Below are positions 1-11,788 of a stretch of 64,000 nt of DNA, piece after piece. Location: assembly GCF_963678635.1 (NCBI RefSeq), contig NC_087064.1:7603671-7667670 (forward strand), written 5' to 3'. Below the pieces are notes generated by a model. The model was not told where the DNA came from. It did no database searches and worked only from the letters and a program-made list of their open reading frames with translations. Within the stretch, counting starts at the first letter, position 1; every line of letters begins with the position of its first letter. The DNA comes from Symsagittifera roscoffensis. Lineage: Eukaryota; Xenacoelomorpha; Acoela; Convolutidae. The position numbers and the translations under genes are program-made.

Positions 1-1561
1 TTTTGCAAGCGGTTCTCCCGGCAGCCAAAGGTGGCTTGGGTACGCCTACTAGCCTTACCCGCTTTTTTAGCCTCAGCAGTAAGAACGAAAGCTAACTTAA
101 GTAAGATTTTTTGGTTTGGAGCACGAGGATGGAACATATAATGATGCATCAGAACTTTGATTCGAATCAAAAAAATGTGAAGTAGCTCCAGAAAATGAAA
201 TTCAAAAAAATGGAAGGGCCAATTTTCGATAAAAAATGTCTCAAATAATTTTGAATCTAGAAACTAGGTGTAAAAAGGCTCAAGGCTTACCAGGGTAAGT
301 TCGGATCGCAATGGTTAAATGTCATACCGTGTAAAAATCTATGATTGAAATTGTCGAATCAGCTGCTTAGAATTTCAATTGGACTCCGCCTAGGTTCAAA
401 CATTTGTAAAAAAAATATATAGGTGCGTTTGCGGAAAAGATGTAACCGAAGATGGATGGCCTGGCCTATGTTCTCTCAAAAAGGCAGGGAGATTCTGTAG
501 GCATTCAAATTTGAATGCCATTATAAAGCAAAGTCTCAAAACCGCTCACATTCTTTCTGTTTTAGAGCCACGACCGCTTCACAGGACAGATCAGAAGCGA
601 CTAGACGGTTTGACGCTCGTCCCATGGGCTGTTGGTAGGCAGCTTCTGTGGGATGTAACGGTAGTTGACTCCCTAGCCACAAGTTGAATAAGCGCAGGCC
701 CGGTTTGTAATCCTGGAGCGGCCGCGGCCGAGTCGGAAGATTGATAATCTGACAAATAAAGAGAATTAATTAATGATGGATATAATTAATGATGGAACAA
801 AAGCTTTTGAAGTTCAGGATGCCGTTGGCCCTAGCACTGAGAGTTTTCTGAATAAGCTCTAAAAAAAATTGTACACGTGTACCGAAGAACCTAGGGCAGG
901 TAGTTGTCTTAACAAGAAATTATCCTGACAAGACAGATTGCGAAAGCCGCTTGCATACTCGGCACAATAATTGACAAAACAACTTTCGACGAACTTTTTT
1001 TGTCTGTAACACAATATGTATTAAAAATGTTTTCTCGTGTCGAGTAGCGTGTTCTTGTTGAAAAAAAGTAACCAGTATCGAGTTTATTTTAAACACTTCA
1101 ACACTCATCTCTTTTTGTCATTATCATTTCCTTATCTAGAAATATCCGAGGACTTTGACTGGATAATTTGATGAAGGAACTCCTAACTGAAACCTTGGTT
1201 ACTATGATACTTCCGACCCACCGATTATTCACTTTTTCTACGCTCCGTCACTGTGTAACGTATGGGCGAGTGTTACATCTCTTTCAACTTTGGTTTATCC
1301 TGTGCAGGTGATAGTTTTCTCATTCTTGTTGGCTTGATTCTCAACCATCTAAATTTTTACATTTATACATATTTTTCTTTACTTTTCCCTAATTTTGAAA
1401 CCTAATTTTTTTTACTGGGTGACATGATGAAGGACTGGTGAAGTAACTTTGGTTACCATGATAATTTCTGATTTTGAAAAAAAGTGATTTTTTACATATG
1501 ATAGTCTTTGACTTTGGAAAAAAATTAAGAAACTTTTTTGCCCAGCAGCAACAAATTCTTG
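1..1561. other. Left flank of element I; no gene recognised
   Basis: This stretch precedes the LTR that starts at 1562. It is AT-rich, with short open frames only and no recognisable domain. Two imperfect direct copies of a short segment (GATGAAGGA...TTGGTTAC.ATGATA) lie near 1170-1225 and 1427-1475. A short palindrome-like stretch at about 1256-1285 begins TGTAAC and ends GTTACA, like the ends of the LTRs nearby. It is probably intergenic or older repeat sequence that element I inserted into. The right-hand target-site copy is outside the window, so this cannot be confirmed. Confidence 0.5.
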
Positions 1562-2444
1562 TGTAACATTCGCCCAGATGTACATATCGACGGAAAATAA
1601 AGCTAGGTGGTAAAGCGACTGGCTAGCGTCTAAACACAGCTCTACATGTTTTTAACCGTCTCTGCCAAAGCCAGTTTTTAGTGTGGTACTTTCAACATCG
1701 GGTCGACAAAAACGTTACTGTTTCCGGCTTTGACCAAAATGCTCAGATTAGCTTAATTACATGCGAAAAGAGTGAGCTCATGGCTGGGTCTCAGTATTCC
1801 CAGACCACGAGGTCACTCCTAAAAACAGGGCTACTGCTTACTTATTATATTACTATTGTTTTTGTTCAGTAGATAAAAACCATCATTCCCATTGGAGATG
1901 GATCAACCTTTTCCCTCAACTCTGAAAATTTGGTATTAATTAAACTCACCTCAAGACATTCCAGGAAGCTAAAAGTGGTTAAAATAACGAGTTAAAATTC
2001 TCTCCCGAGACCCTTCCGGATTCTTGAATCCGGACGAAGATCTGTCTTGTCTCTTTTCGGAAGGCTGGTCACGACGCTCCAACACCCTTCTTGGTTATCG
2101 GGATTCTCTTTGTAACGATTGAAGCGGCACAATCGTTACAACTCGGATGGTCTTCTGTCAATACTCTCAATTTGTTGTTATACTCTCGTTCGGTTTATCT
2201 GTCTACACGACTGTGTTGTTGTGTGTTCTCGCAGTTTTCAGTTGTCGCAAAAAAAAATAAAATTGTTAACTGTCTTTCACGCCCAAATCGAAAAATTAAA
2301 AATTTACATTTCACACCAAATTGACCAATTCCAAATCGTCAAACTTAGGGTTAATGCGCTAAAACCGCCAATTTTCTCGTTCAGCTGCAATAGTAAAAAT
2401 TCAAATTCGATTTGCATTTTGATACGTTCTAGTCGAATGTCACA
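1562..2444 (-). repeat. 3' LTR of element I (LTR type A, 883 bp)
   Basis: On the plus strand it begins TGTAACATTCGCCC and ends TAGTCGAATGTCACA, so the termini are extended inverted repeats (TG...CA with the CATTCG block). Its inner edge touches a polypurine tract at 2445-2457. The same LTR type occurs at 31278-32204 and 48603-49529 (element II) and as a stump at 49887-50103. It differs from the stump at scattered positions. Confidence 0.85.
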
Positions 2445-2457
2445 TATTCCCCGGACA
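2445..2457 (-). promoter_or_regulatory. 3' polypurine tract of element I
   Basis: Read on the minus strand this is TGTCCGGGGAATA directly abutting the LTR. It is the expected plus-strand primer site at the 3' end of the internal region. Element II has TGTCCGGGGAGTA in the same place (32205-32217). Confidence 0.75.
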
Positions 2458-3020
2458 GCCCGGTCAATGTCCGTATTGAGTCTCGTAGTCTTCATCAAAA
2501 TGGTACAGTGCCATTGAACAGAATTTACGGATGCATGTTATAACTTTTATCCACATCACATAACGACTCACTGCAGAATAAAAATGGCATCATACTACAC
2601 TGTTATAGCCTTCCAAATTCTTTCACAAATCTGCACTTTTCGAGGATATGACTTAAGATAAAACATCTTTTTTTACTTTTAACGCCAATTTCCCGATATA
2701 AAACTTTTTCTCCTAGGTTTAAAAAAAGTTCGGACGCAGGACGGTCCTGGCAACCAACAAAATAAAATTATCCTACTATGATTCTTCCCTTCGGAAATTT
2801 AGTTGTTATTGGTCCTGAGTTTTAAAATTAAGAAACTCGGTGGTTAGAAGGAAGAATGAAATAATCTCCATCTTCAAGAAATTACCCAAGCACTTCATGT
2901 CTCCACAAAAGGATCAGTCGTCTTAGTTGATTAAAATGAATCATGCAGGCTAAAATATTTAATATACTCTTCACTCAAGCCTCTCTAGATAAGTAGTAAG
3001 TGTCTCCAAAGCCACTAACT
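2458..3020 (-). other. 3' noncoding region of element I
   Basis: This is AT-rich sequence between the end of the decayed coding region and the polypurine tract. It aligns by eye with 32218-33000 in element II (shared GTCAATGTCC, ACAGTGCCATTGAACAGAATTTAC and CGACTCACTGCAGAATA-like blocks). No frame of interest is seen. Confidence 0.6.
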
Positions 3021-5760
3021 TAAATTACAATGCAAATTTATAAATGCAACAAAGTCGTAACTTCAAAAATCAACTTAAAGTTTTTTTTCTTTCAGATTCA
3101 ATTGCAAGCTTAGTTGCTAAGTTTCTCATTTGAGTTTTTCCCACATAAACAATTTTGAGTTTTAGCATCTTCTACTTCGTTGCTTCCTTGTTCACTTCCT
3201 TGTTCACTTCTTTGTTTTCTTCTTTGTTTTCGTCGTTTAGAATTTCTAAAACTTCGAAATTCTTCTAATCTTTCTCTTTTTTGCATCTTATTTTTCGGCT
3301 TTTTGTCAACGCTCCATCTCCTCCTCCTGGGACATTGACTCCGCACTATCAGTTTCAGTGTCTTGCAACACGTCGGTGGCTATTCTGACGCTGTTGGAGG
3401 CAGTCCTCCAACACTTCTGCTTTCTACCCTTTCTTTGCAGCAAGGTAGAGGATCTAAGCTCGTCTCACTGTTTCTGCAGAAGCTGTTGTGGAGGCACAAC
3501 GTCACTTTTTTTTTATTTATCTCCCATCACATTCAATTGTTCTAGACGTCTTTTTCTCTGCAGTGGTCACTGCATTCCGATGAGTCACAGAAGCTCGCTT
3601 GAAAGCTCCTGCTCCAATGTCCAGCTGATACGCACTGTACACCCTGCTGTGCTTCGACATATGCTTCTGGGTATACTCGTACAACCATGCAGTCATGTTG
3701 GCTCTAAACCATGGCATCAGTCGTGTCCTGGGCCATATTTTCTTCACTTCCATCGGAATTTTCCACATTGTCTGAAAAAGATCTAACGCTTTTAGACAAT
3801 AAAGTTCCTGTAATTGTTCTCTCTTCGGCATCTCCTTTCAATTGTTCTCCTTCACATGAGCTTCCAGCCATCGAATTGCCATCATAACTCCCACTATCAC
3901 TATGGTTATGGGCTGTGATGAATCTCGTAAGTCCATGGAGAGCAGCTCTCCAGAGTCCCAGATCAACACCAGGTTACTGCGCTCGGGATACCACCATGTT
4001 TGTAGCAAGCAATGGCAGAGGAACTCATCATGTGTTAACATGATGCTCCTCCAATTACGCTTCCCGACGCTTCCAGTAGTGGTTCCACTTCAATCATTAC
4101 TCGGTGGATTTCGTCATTTTCGTCTACTGTATTGTAATCCGTAACGGTTGATCCTCTCTGTTTTTGTCTCTCAAAGTCACTGATGTTCCCACTGACGTAT
4201 CCCATGAACTTCCTTCCCAGTATCAATTCTAACTCCTCCTTAGTTCTCTCTGGAACCGCTGAGAACATTTTGCACAGTAACTCATAAGACTTTTCCGACA
4301 TTCTCACCAGTCTTACACATTTCGGCACTGAGAAGGCTTGGTCCACAATCGTCCTTGTACTCTTCACTTCCACTGTCACAAAGTGCACTGGGTATCGGCT
4401 TCTACACATCGGAACCAATGTCCATCCCACCAGAAATTGCGCTCCCGAATTACTGCGATAAGCTTCACTTTGCCGAATTTTTATTTCTGCTTCTATAGCT
4501 TCTTTCTTCTTTTCAATGTACTTCTGTTCAGTTTGTAACACTCGGAAACACTTCTACACAGATAACCGTGACCATCTCATGCTTTTGTTCTAGATTCAAT
4601 AGTGACTCTAAAGAGCCAAAGAAGTACTGTAGAACTGTAGAGCCAAAGTCCTGTAGAATTCTAGTGCAGTCACTAGACTCATCTCAGTTCCTCCGTGGCA
4701 ATCTGCAACTAGTTCCGTTTCCGTTTTTGCTTTCATTACTATGTTTCCGAATAATATCGTCAATTGCTTATGTTGTTTCGCAATAGTCTTCACACAGTCA
4801 AGACCTAAAAAGATGTGACCTTCCAGTCTACAGACTTGAGCCAGACAGCTACCAGGCTTAACGCAGTCATCTGGTCCCCAGCCAGGCAACTCCACTCTGT
4901 TTTTTCCGTTGTAAATGATGTTCAGGTCACGCAACTTACAGTCTGAATTCTGCTCCCTCTGCACATCCTGTGTTGCGCGCATTATCGAATCGACATTAAG
5001 ACTCGGACACCATGATGGTTTCATCAGCTCCCACACCACCATTAGACTTCTCCTTAGTATTTCGTCCGAGAACCCCAATCCAAATTCTACTCGACTGTCA
5101 GATTTTGGCACTGAAGGTGCAGTTACTTTTTTTTGCAACACAAGTCCCAGCTTAACCTGCTGATTAGCAGCGTTCCTTATCGTCGCAATTCTTGACGTCC
5201 AGAATCTTAGCAACACCGCCTGTTCTCAGTCGAAGAAAGAATCGCGTATGTCTTCATTATTGAAAGGGTTGTATGCCATCCCCACGATCCCAGATACGTA
5301 ACTGCACGACTTTTTCCTGATCGGTCCGCAATATTCACTGCACTTTGGCAATGCTCCCACGGATTATTTTGTGAATCTCAGCTCCTTGTTCGAGAATCTG
5401 CGTATTTCATCAATCTTCTTCATTGGTTCCAGTTCTACTGGCTCCTTCATGTTCACTCGCATCGATTTACTTTGATATATGTCTAGAAGTGTGCTTGCAA
5501 GAGCAAGTTTTTCGTTCGATTATCGCCTTCTCTCAGCATCTTGGCACAAGTGTTCAACGCTGGTATCGATATTTGTTCTAACAAGAATCGAACGAAACAG
5601 AGAGCGTCTCTCCGCTTCGCGCACGCTACTGCAGCTCCTTCTTGGGTCATTAGGTCTCTCATACTTGTCATCATGAACACTTTTTCTTTTTTCGACCTTT
5701 TCCTTTCTTCCGAACCCTACTCTTCCTTCGTCAGTCCAGTCATGCACCAAGTGAACCTAA
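3021..5760 (-). pseudogene. Decayed cysteine-rich, possibly envelope-like coding region of element I
   Basis: Minus-strand open pieces at 5483-5680, 4608-5216, 4035-4541, 3838-4041 and 3517-3831 follow one another in shifting frames, so they look like one decayed gene. The upstream pieces contain spaced cysteines, for example the LPKCSEYCGP and KKSCSY blocks near 5290-5345 and CVKPGSC near 4855. A short hydrophobic run (PITIVIVGVMMAI, near 3875-3915) is followed by a basic stretch, as in an ectodomain-membrane-tail layout. The tail of this region survives in element II at 33010-33205 (cysteine-rich, PLPCC). Position 3' of pol is where Gypsy elements carry env, but no known envelope family is recognised. 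The call rests on layout only, and the hydrophobic run is short for a membrane anchor. Confidence 0.3.
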
Positions 5761-8039
5761 GTTGTAGCTCCGTTCTCATTAAGGTATCGCTATCAGAGCG
5801 TGTATTTTCGTAGTGGTTCTCATTTCTTCTTCAAAGTGTCGTAGCACCACCGCTCTCCATGGTAGGCTCACTAACTGGTCTATCGTTTGCTTCCAAGTTT
5901 CATTTTCATATCATTATTCTTGTCAATCACAATTTTCGATCGCATCGTTTTTTTTTCGGGTTATTGACAGTTATACTACTTCATTGCTGCCTTCTTGCTG
6001 CGCGGCTTTTATGGAGAATTCACTTCACTTTTGTCAGTGGCCGAATCGACTGACAATTCGCTCAATCTCCCTTTGCATTCATCCAACTTGCGAGGATCTC
6101 TCGCATCATGGGTCTGATGAGGCCTGTATTTAGCATTGACTGGGTCCCGTAGCACTGAGCTACCGCCCAGACCTCCTCGATGAAGTCAACACTGTCCATA
6201 TTACATCCTGTTCTATTCTCGTTGTCTCTGTGGTGAACTTCCCACTCCTCTTCTGGTAAAGTTCCCAAGAAAGGTACTCTGGCAGTGCCTTCTATCCTTC
6301 TTCTCCTCGGAGACTCCATTAAAATTTCTTTTCGATAATTCTGGAATTGCCAAGAGAACTGCTCTCCAGCAATTTTCGTTTTGCATCCATGAAGGCTGAC
6401 GGAGGTTGTAGTGTGGAAGTTTCATCCTCTGCTGGTTCAGTCGTTCTTCTAACGTTCTCGTCTCGACTTCAAAGTCCTCTAGGCAAATTGAAATCCAGGC
6501 TAGACATCCCCCCTGTCGAAGCCTTGTCGTCATCTTTTCCTGCCTGATCTGGATCCTGTTGCATAGTTTCCTCCGATCGACGTTGGTCTTCTCCCTCCTT
6601 GTCGTCTCGCTTCTGATTCTTCCCTGAACTCGAAGGGCCTTCACTCCCGAAGGGCTCTTCACTCCCGGTACCGTCTGGCAACTAGCCTGCCAGCCGACTT
6701 GTCATCTTCTTCTCCTTGCGTTATCTTGACTTCTTCACAGCCGAAGGGCGCTAGTGCAGTCCTCGTCAACAGTTTCGCGCTTATTGCCAATTCCGGCTTC
6801 ATGTTCATTACGATTAGCGCGGCTTCTTGCAAGTCTGCTTTGCCTCTCATGTTCATTGGCGCCAGGTCCAATTTCGTCCACTCTTCTTCAAGTCTTCCGG
6901 GCTTCGGAGTGGCTGTTTTGTGATTCGCCTCCTCGTCAATTCCTTTCATTCGTTTCAAAGGCTCTCAACCTGGGAGTTTGTACTACGGAGTCTGCTCCGA
7001 GCAACATCCTTCTGATCAGGGATAATACTGGTATTTCTTTTGGCAGCTTCTTATAGTCGACCCATCCTTTCGTTTCCTCTCTCACTTTATGATACTTGGC
7101 CATCAACCGAGTTTCGGGAACACTTCAATATGTCCTTTGTCTACTTCACCCATTCGGCCACGAAAATTATTCTCAAAGTTTATTGCTGTCTTCTCTGGCT
7201 CTGATATCTTCGCGAACAACAAATTTTCGCTCATCAATTCTCGCAACACACTTTGCTCACACGAACTGAGTGCGCTCCCATGCACTGCTGAAATAGGGTT
7301 CAGGTGCAACACCGACCTTCTGTACGCTTCCACTTTAACGTCAGGGAACGCGAACGTCACTGCCGGGCCGTATATCACCGTCACAAATTCCGTGGTTCTT
7401 CTGATCAACGCTAAAGGTCGGTCCTCATAGCTAGGCTCAAATCAGTCAATAGTGGCATGCCTCCTGCATGACGTTGCGCGTCTTCTTCTTTTTCAATCGT
7501 TTCGTCTTCTGCTGTTACAAAGCGATTCTGTTGTAGAAGGTGTTGGATTAAGGTGTGTCTCAGATCCCTTACTTTGGTCCATGAGTCTGTGGGTCTCTTC
7601 ACATCAAATCTCCTCACGTTTTCTCTCATTTTTTCAGGATAGCGGGTCAGATTCATCAATCCTCCCAAGTTCCCATGAGTTTTCGCAATTAGTGTCAGGA
7701 GTCCGTCCAGTCGCAGGTTCTGCACTCCCTCGGTGAGCAGTAGCACTGGCCCTTTCACAAAAATCTCCGCTCCAAACGTCACGAACAACGCCAGGATCAC
7801 TACTATCGATAATTCTGTTACTGTTTGGAGGAACTCTTTTATCAAGTATCGAGAGAGTTCGGAGTAGATTTTCGCCAGGAAAGACACAGTCCATCCTGCT
7901 CCTAAACCCTCTAGCATGCTGTCAGTTCTATCGTAGCCTTCTTCTCCCAAAAGATTCTGCGTCCAGAAAATTTCAAGAGTTACTTGAACGTCCAGTTTCT
8001 TCCGCATTTTCCGCTAAGTTCAACTCCTCCATCAACTAG
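5761..8039 (-). pseudogene. Decayed, unrecognised coding region of element I
   Basis: Minus-strand open pieces at 7411-8007 (about 198 residues), 7103-7408, 6659-6958, 6213-6662 and 6062-6319 lie head to tail with small frame changes. This is what a long gene with indels looks like. The piece at 7411-8007 has a hydrophobic segment (IVVILALFVTF). The piece at 7103-7408 starts with a hydrophobic stretch (FVTVIYGPAVTFAFPDV). I recognise no domain. The region has no counterpart in element II, where it is deleted, and lies past the window end in element III. It could be more of the SGNH frame or a separate protein. Confidence 0.4.
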
Positions 8040-8940
8040 GCATGAATCTTCTTAATCATCGCCGGGCCTCGCTCGAAAGGGTCCGTCCAATGCTGCTACT
8101 CGAGGAGTCAAGTGCAGCCACTTGTTGGCTTCTGGCTTCGTTCGCAAAACCATCGCTTCCAAGTGAGTTTTTGTCTCTTTGGAGTTCTGCCTCTTCTCTC
8201 CTTCCTCCTTTATCTACTCTTCTCTGAACCACGAGTCATTGGACATCGCCTCTATCACTCGATGGTCATTATTGATTCCTGGCTTTAACTTGAGCTGCCT
8301 GCTGAAATTGGACAGTTCCAACCCCAACACCTCATCCAGTACTAGCATATTTAGTAAATTGTCCTTGAATCCTCTCATGGCGTTTCTGCCCTAAGTAGTC
8401 TCAGGTTCTTCGCTTCAACTTCGCGGTTCGAAGCAGATATGATCACATCATACCTTCCATCTGAGAGTAATGCAACAATAGCGTACACGAATTTCAATCC
8501 ATCCGGGAGATGTGCATATCCCGGATGCTACGCAAATACCCCGTTTGGTGTCATCTTCGTGAATGCTCCTTCTTTCAGTGTATCCGTTATCTCGCCCATT
8601 GATTCTAGAACGTCTTTAATTGCTGGCCATACTGCATCTTCCGCTGTTAGAGGCTCTCTGAGTCTGCTCAGGAAACCCTACTATGCAAATGGTAGTTTAT
8701 TCCGGCAAACACGATCGTGATTGGGTTCATTTCAGTTTGTCATTGGACCCCGATTGCCATTGATACAGACTGCATCAGTTCCAAGTCGATTGCCGCCAGC
8801 ATTATCACGTCAGGTCAAAATAAGGACTTGGAAATATGCAAAAAGTCCGAGTTTGTCACCACCAAAATCTTGGCCTTCATCATCTCCACTTTATCGTACG
8901 CCGCAAAGATGGTCTCGTCCGTCGAATCTTTAGTTCACCA
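8040..8940 (-). pseudogene. Possible second, degenerate SGNH-like domain of element I
   Basis: Translating the minus strand gives an almost continuous frame with a few stops and one frame slip near 8675. In order it shows a strand-like block with a serine (ILVVTNSDFLHI, near 8833-8868), a hydrophobic block ending in an asparagine (PITIVFAGIN, near 8692-8720), and GYAHLPDGLKFVYAIVALLS (near 8462-8521). This spacing resembles SGNH blocks I, III and V. However, the GDS glycine is missing and the expected block V histidine is a lysine (DGLKF), so it would be non-catalytic. The C-terminal part contains LDEVLGLELSNFSRQLKLKP. The resemblance is by eye only. An unrelated alpha/beta domain is equally possible. 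Confidence 0.3.
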
Positions 8941-11421
8941 TATCTCTCAACATCGCCCTCTTGGGCTACTTGCTTTGCGTACGCCCTTTCTTTCACATGA
9001 GATGGAGGTGCTCGCATTTGCTTGAACATCTTCACACGCTGTCCTATTGGTGCTCTGGTCGTCAGAAATCTTCCTGGTCTTTCTTCTCGATTTCCTTCAC
9101 TGTGGTTCATTCTCACGTCCTGCAAAGTTCTGGCATTCACTGGACCCATGATGTTATTTGAGGGCTGTCCCTCAAGATCACCGAATCGTAGGGTCGTCGT
9201 GGAGCTAAAGTGCTAGCTAAAGTGCCAGCTGCTATCAACAAGTCGACTGCCACGATCAAGTATAGCCAGTTTACTGTGAGCCTAGCTCCATTCAGCATCC
9301 TCATCGCATCGGCTGCAAATTTCACCATTTGAAGATTCAACTTCATCAAGTCTTGTTTGTAGACATGCCAGGGCGAAGGTATGGGTCTCGACCACATTAG
9401 AGAACTTCTGTCTGGTTGTCGCTCTTCTTGGCTTGTACTCGTTATTTCTGACCTCAAGGTACCTGACGTCGTATCCGTTGTCGAATTAACAGGTCCTAAT
9501 CTCCTTTGCGGTTGAATAGTCCTTCTCACTGGCGCTTCGCCCAGACCATCCAGAACGTCTTTTCTCTACCCCGGCTCACTGGAGCTATGTGGCATCTGTG
9601 CTGGTATTGAACCCATACGTGTCTCTAGATTAGGAGGCACAAAGATCTAATTCGCCAGTTCATTCAATGTCTCCTCCCTCCTCAGCACTCCTGTATCAAA
9701 GATTTTGACCTCCAGTTTGTCCGGTTGCTCCTGGAAGACGCAGTTCATCCAGGCTTGTCCCTCCGCACTGACAAAATGGACTCCATCTGTAGTGAATCTG
9801 GTTTGATCCATGGCTCTCACCGCTTGTTCTAAGTCCATCAGGATCATTCGCCCAGCATTGCGATTCGCCAGATTTCTCACTATATTTTTCCGTCTGATGA
9901 CCTTTTCGTTGTGCTTCCTTCCCGTCGGTGCTAGCGTTCTCGTGCTCATCGGAAAGGTGCAGACAGTCAGCACCGCGCACTTGAACTTCTGCCAGATAGT
10001 GGTAAATAGGCATACCATCATTGATTCCCATTGAACTTCTTCCTCGTCCGAGCTCCTGGACACATCATTCGTACCTATTAAGATCATTATATTCAGAATT
10101 GTTCCAGGGTTCATCAGTTCCACCATTTGATACAGCTGGGCTATCGTGGCGCTTCCAGAGGCCATCACTGTGGTGATCCGCGAGGTCCTCAAATTCTGTA
10201 GAATTCTGACCAAACTGTCGCCCAGTAATAAATGTGATGTTCCGAGCGGCGGTTGCTGCATGGTTACTGCTGAGCTCCAAGTCGATCGGTTGAAACATGC
10301 TCACATGTCCTTGTCCGGAACTCCAGTAAAGTTGTTCTTCACATGGTGGTTTTTCTGTACGTCTAACACTCGGGACACTTTTTTCACTGGCATCTTCTTT
10401 ATCTTCCTGTCCGGAACATTCGAGATCGTCTTTGTCTGTCTCGTCGTGGTGTCAGCTTCCTTTCTCCTCATCGTTTCCTGGGAAAGCTCCACTCTTCCTG
10501 TATCGTCGATTGTTCCATAGGGTGCAGCCATCCCGGAACCTGGCGCATTACTACTGGCTACAAGTCGTCCAACCGTTTCTATCAGCTTTTGCACCGTCTG
10601 TTCCACGACTGGGTCACCTAGGGTGTCACTCGGGTCCGGGATTGTTACCCTGCCGGTTGCTGTCGAAACTCGTATTTCTGTTGTTTGGCTAAGTTCGCGA
10701 GGCGTTAGAAGCTCCATCGGGGACTGCCCACGAGGAACATCCTTTGGGGGTATTGTTCTTTCCACTGTTGTTGTCAATGCCAGCCGCTCCAATCGCTCCT
10801 TATATTCTCGACTCAAATGTTATATTTCTTCGCCCTGCTTCTTATTGCAGTCCTCAAACAGTCTTTTCCACATATCTCTGTCTTCTTCATCACTGAGCAA
10901 AGTCTTGGTCACTCGATCCAGTTCTTTCTTCGTTTCACTTAGCATCGTCTCATTCGTTTGGACTTCCTCTTCTACTTTCTCCCTCTTTGGTGGCACAGCT
11001 ACTCTCAGTTGTGAACTAGACGATGCTGCCTCGCTGTTCATCTCCTGATGCATCCTTCTCAATCCAGGCCGAGGCTTGGTTGTGAGAGGCAACTCACCCG
11101 GTTGGTAGGTCCTGTAACTTCCCAATCCAGACTTGTTCGCCAAGTCACTTCCTGGAAGAGCCCCGTTTCTTCACCTCATTACCTTCATGTTTGGGTGTTC
11201 TAGTACTCCTTGTTGTCTATATGCTGCCATCAATAAGACTTTCCAGGGGCGGTCCCCACGGTTATCGTGCCCTAAGATGTTTGTCAAGGCGACCAGCAAC
11301 ATGATCACCTCTGGGTCCTCCAGAGCGAAGTCTCGATCCATTAGCCGACGATAGATCGCACCTATCATCGGTCCTACATACGCCTCCGCTCCATCAGTTC
11401 ATCCAAGTCGAAGTTTTCCAT
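8880..11421 (-). pseudogene. SGNH/GDSL hydrolase frame of element I (broken)
   Basis: The start is an ATG at 11419-11421 (MENFDLDELM), matching the start of the element II copy, but a small deletion soon after shifts the frame. Next come an acidic/coiled region (10820-11143) and a proline/threonine-rich linker (10301-10816). The hydrolase domain lies at 9647-10261 with block I GDSLVR (10205-10222), block III GTND (10064-10075) and block V DGVHF (about 9774-9788), so Ser, Asn, Asp and His are all present. The downstream part (8880-9529) carries a conserved SLMWSRPIPSPWHVYK block shared with element II. The frame is broken by several stops and shifts. SGNH enzymes cleave esters of lipids, acetylated sugars or peptides; the substrate here is unknown. 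Confidence 0.7.
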
Positions 11422-11788
11422 TTCTCTTGATTCGATTTTGATTATCAGTTTGCACAATTGAAATCGGATGAATAATTAAATGATCAATCAGGATCTAGGA
11501 AAGAGGTCACGGGTGTCACATTTGTCATTTTTACTCTAGATTTTGTTTTAAAATTACCTTAAAACAGTCAGATAAAAAGATTCTGATCTTAAAATATATT
11601 AAAATCAGTTTGTTGCTAAAATTTTGGAATTCGACCCAAGAATGGACAGTCCAAATTTTGGGTCTGTTCCTTTCATCATCGTTCGGTCATTCGTGGTCAC
11701 TAACCTTCCACACCCAAAGTCCTAATAACATAGCACATAACATATCACACACAACACATCCTGCACTCAAACTACACTCAACCTACAC
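11422..11788. other. Spacer between the two long frames of element I
   Basis: AT-rich noncoding stretch between the end of the polyprotein and the SGNH frame. It aligns with 35618-36014 in element II (shared GATCAATCAGGATCTAG and AAAATTTTGGAATTCGACC blocks) and has the same position as 62253-62773 in element III. It may hold the signals for making the downstream mRNA. I see no gene in it. Confidence 0.55.

Noticed and set aside
541-760. Possible RNA gene in the GC-richer patch near 600-740
   Set aside because: No cloverleaf or conserved RNA motif could be found by eye.
1256-1285. Minute TGTAAC...GTTACA inverted repeat as a solo LTR remnant or transposon footprint
   Set aside because: Only about 6-8 bases match LTR ends, too short to separate from chance.
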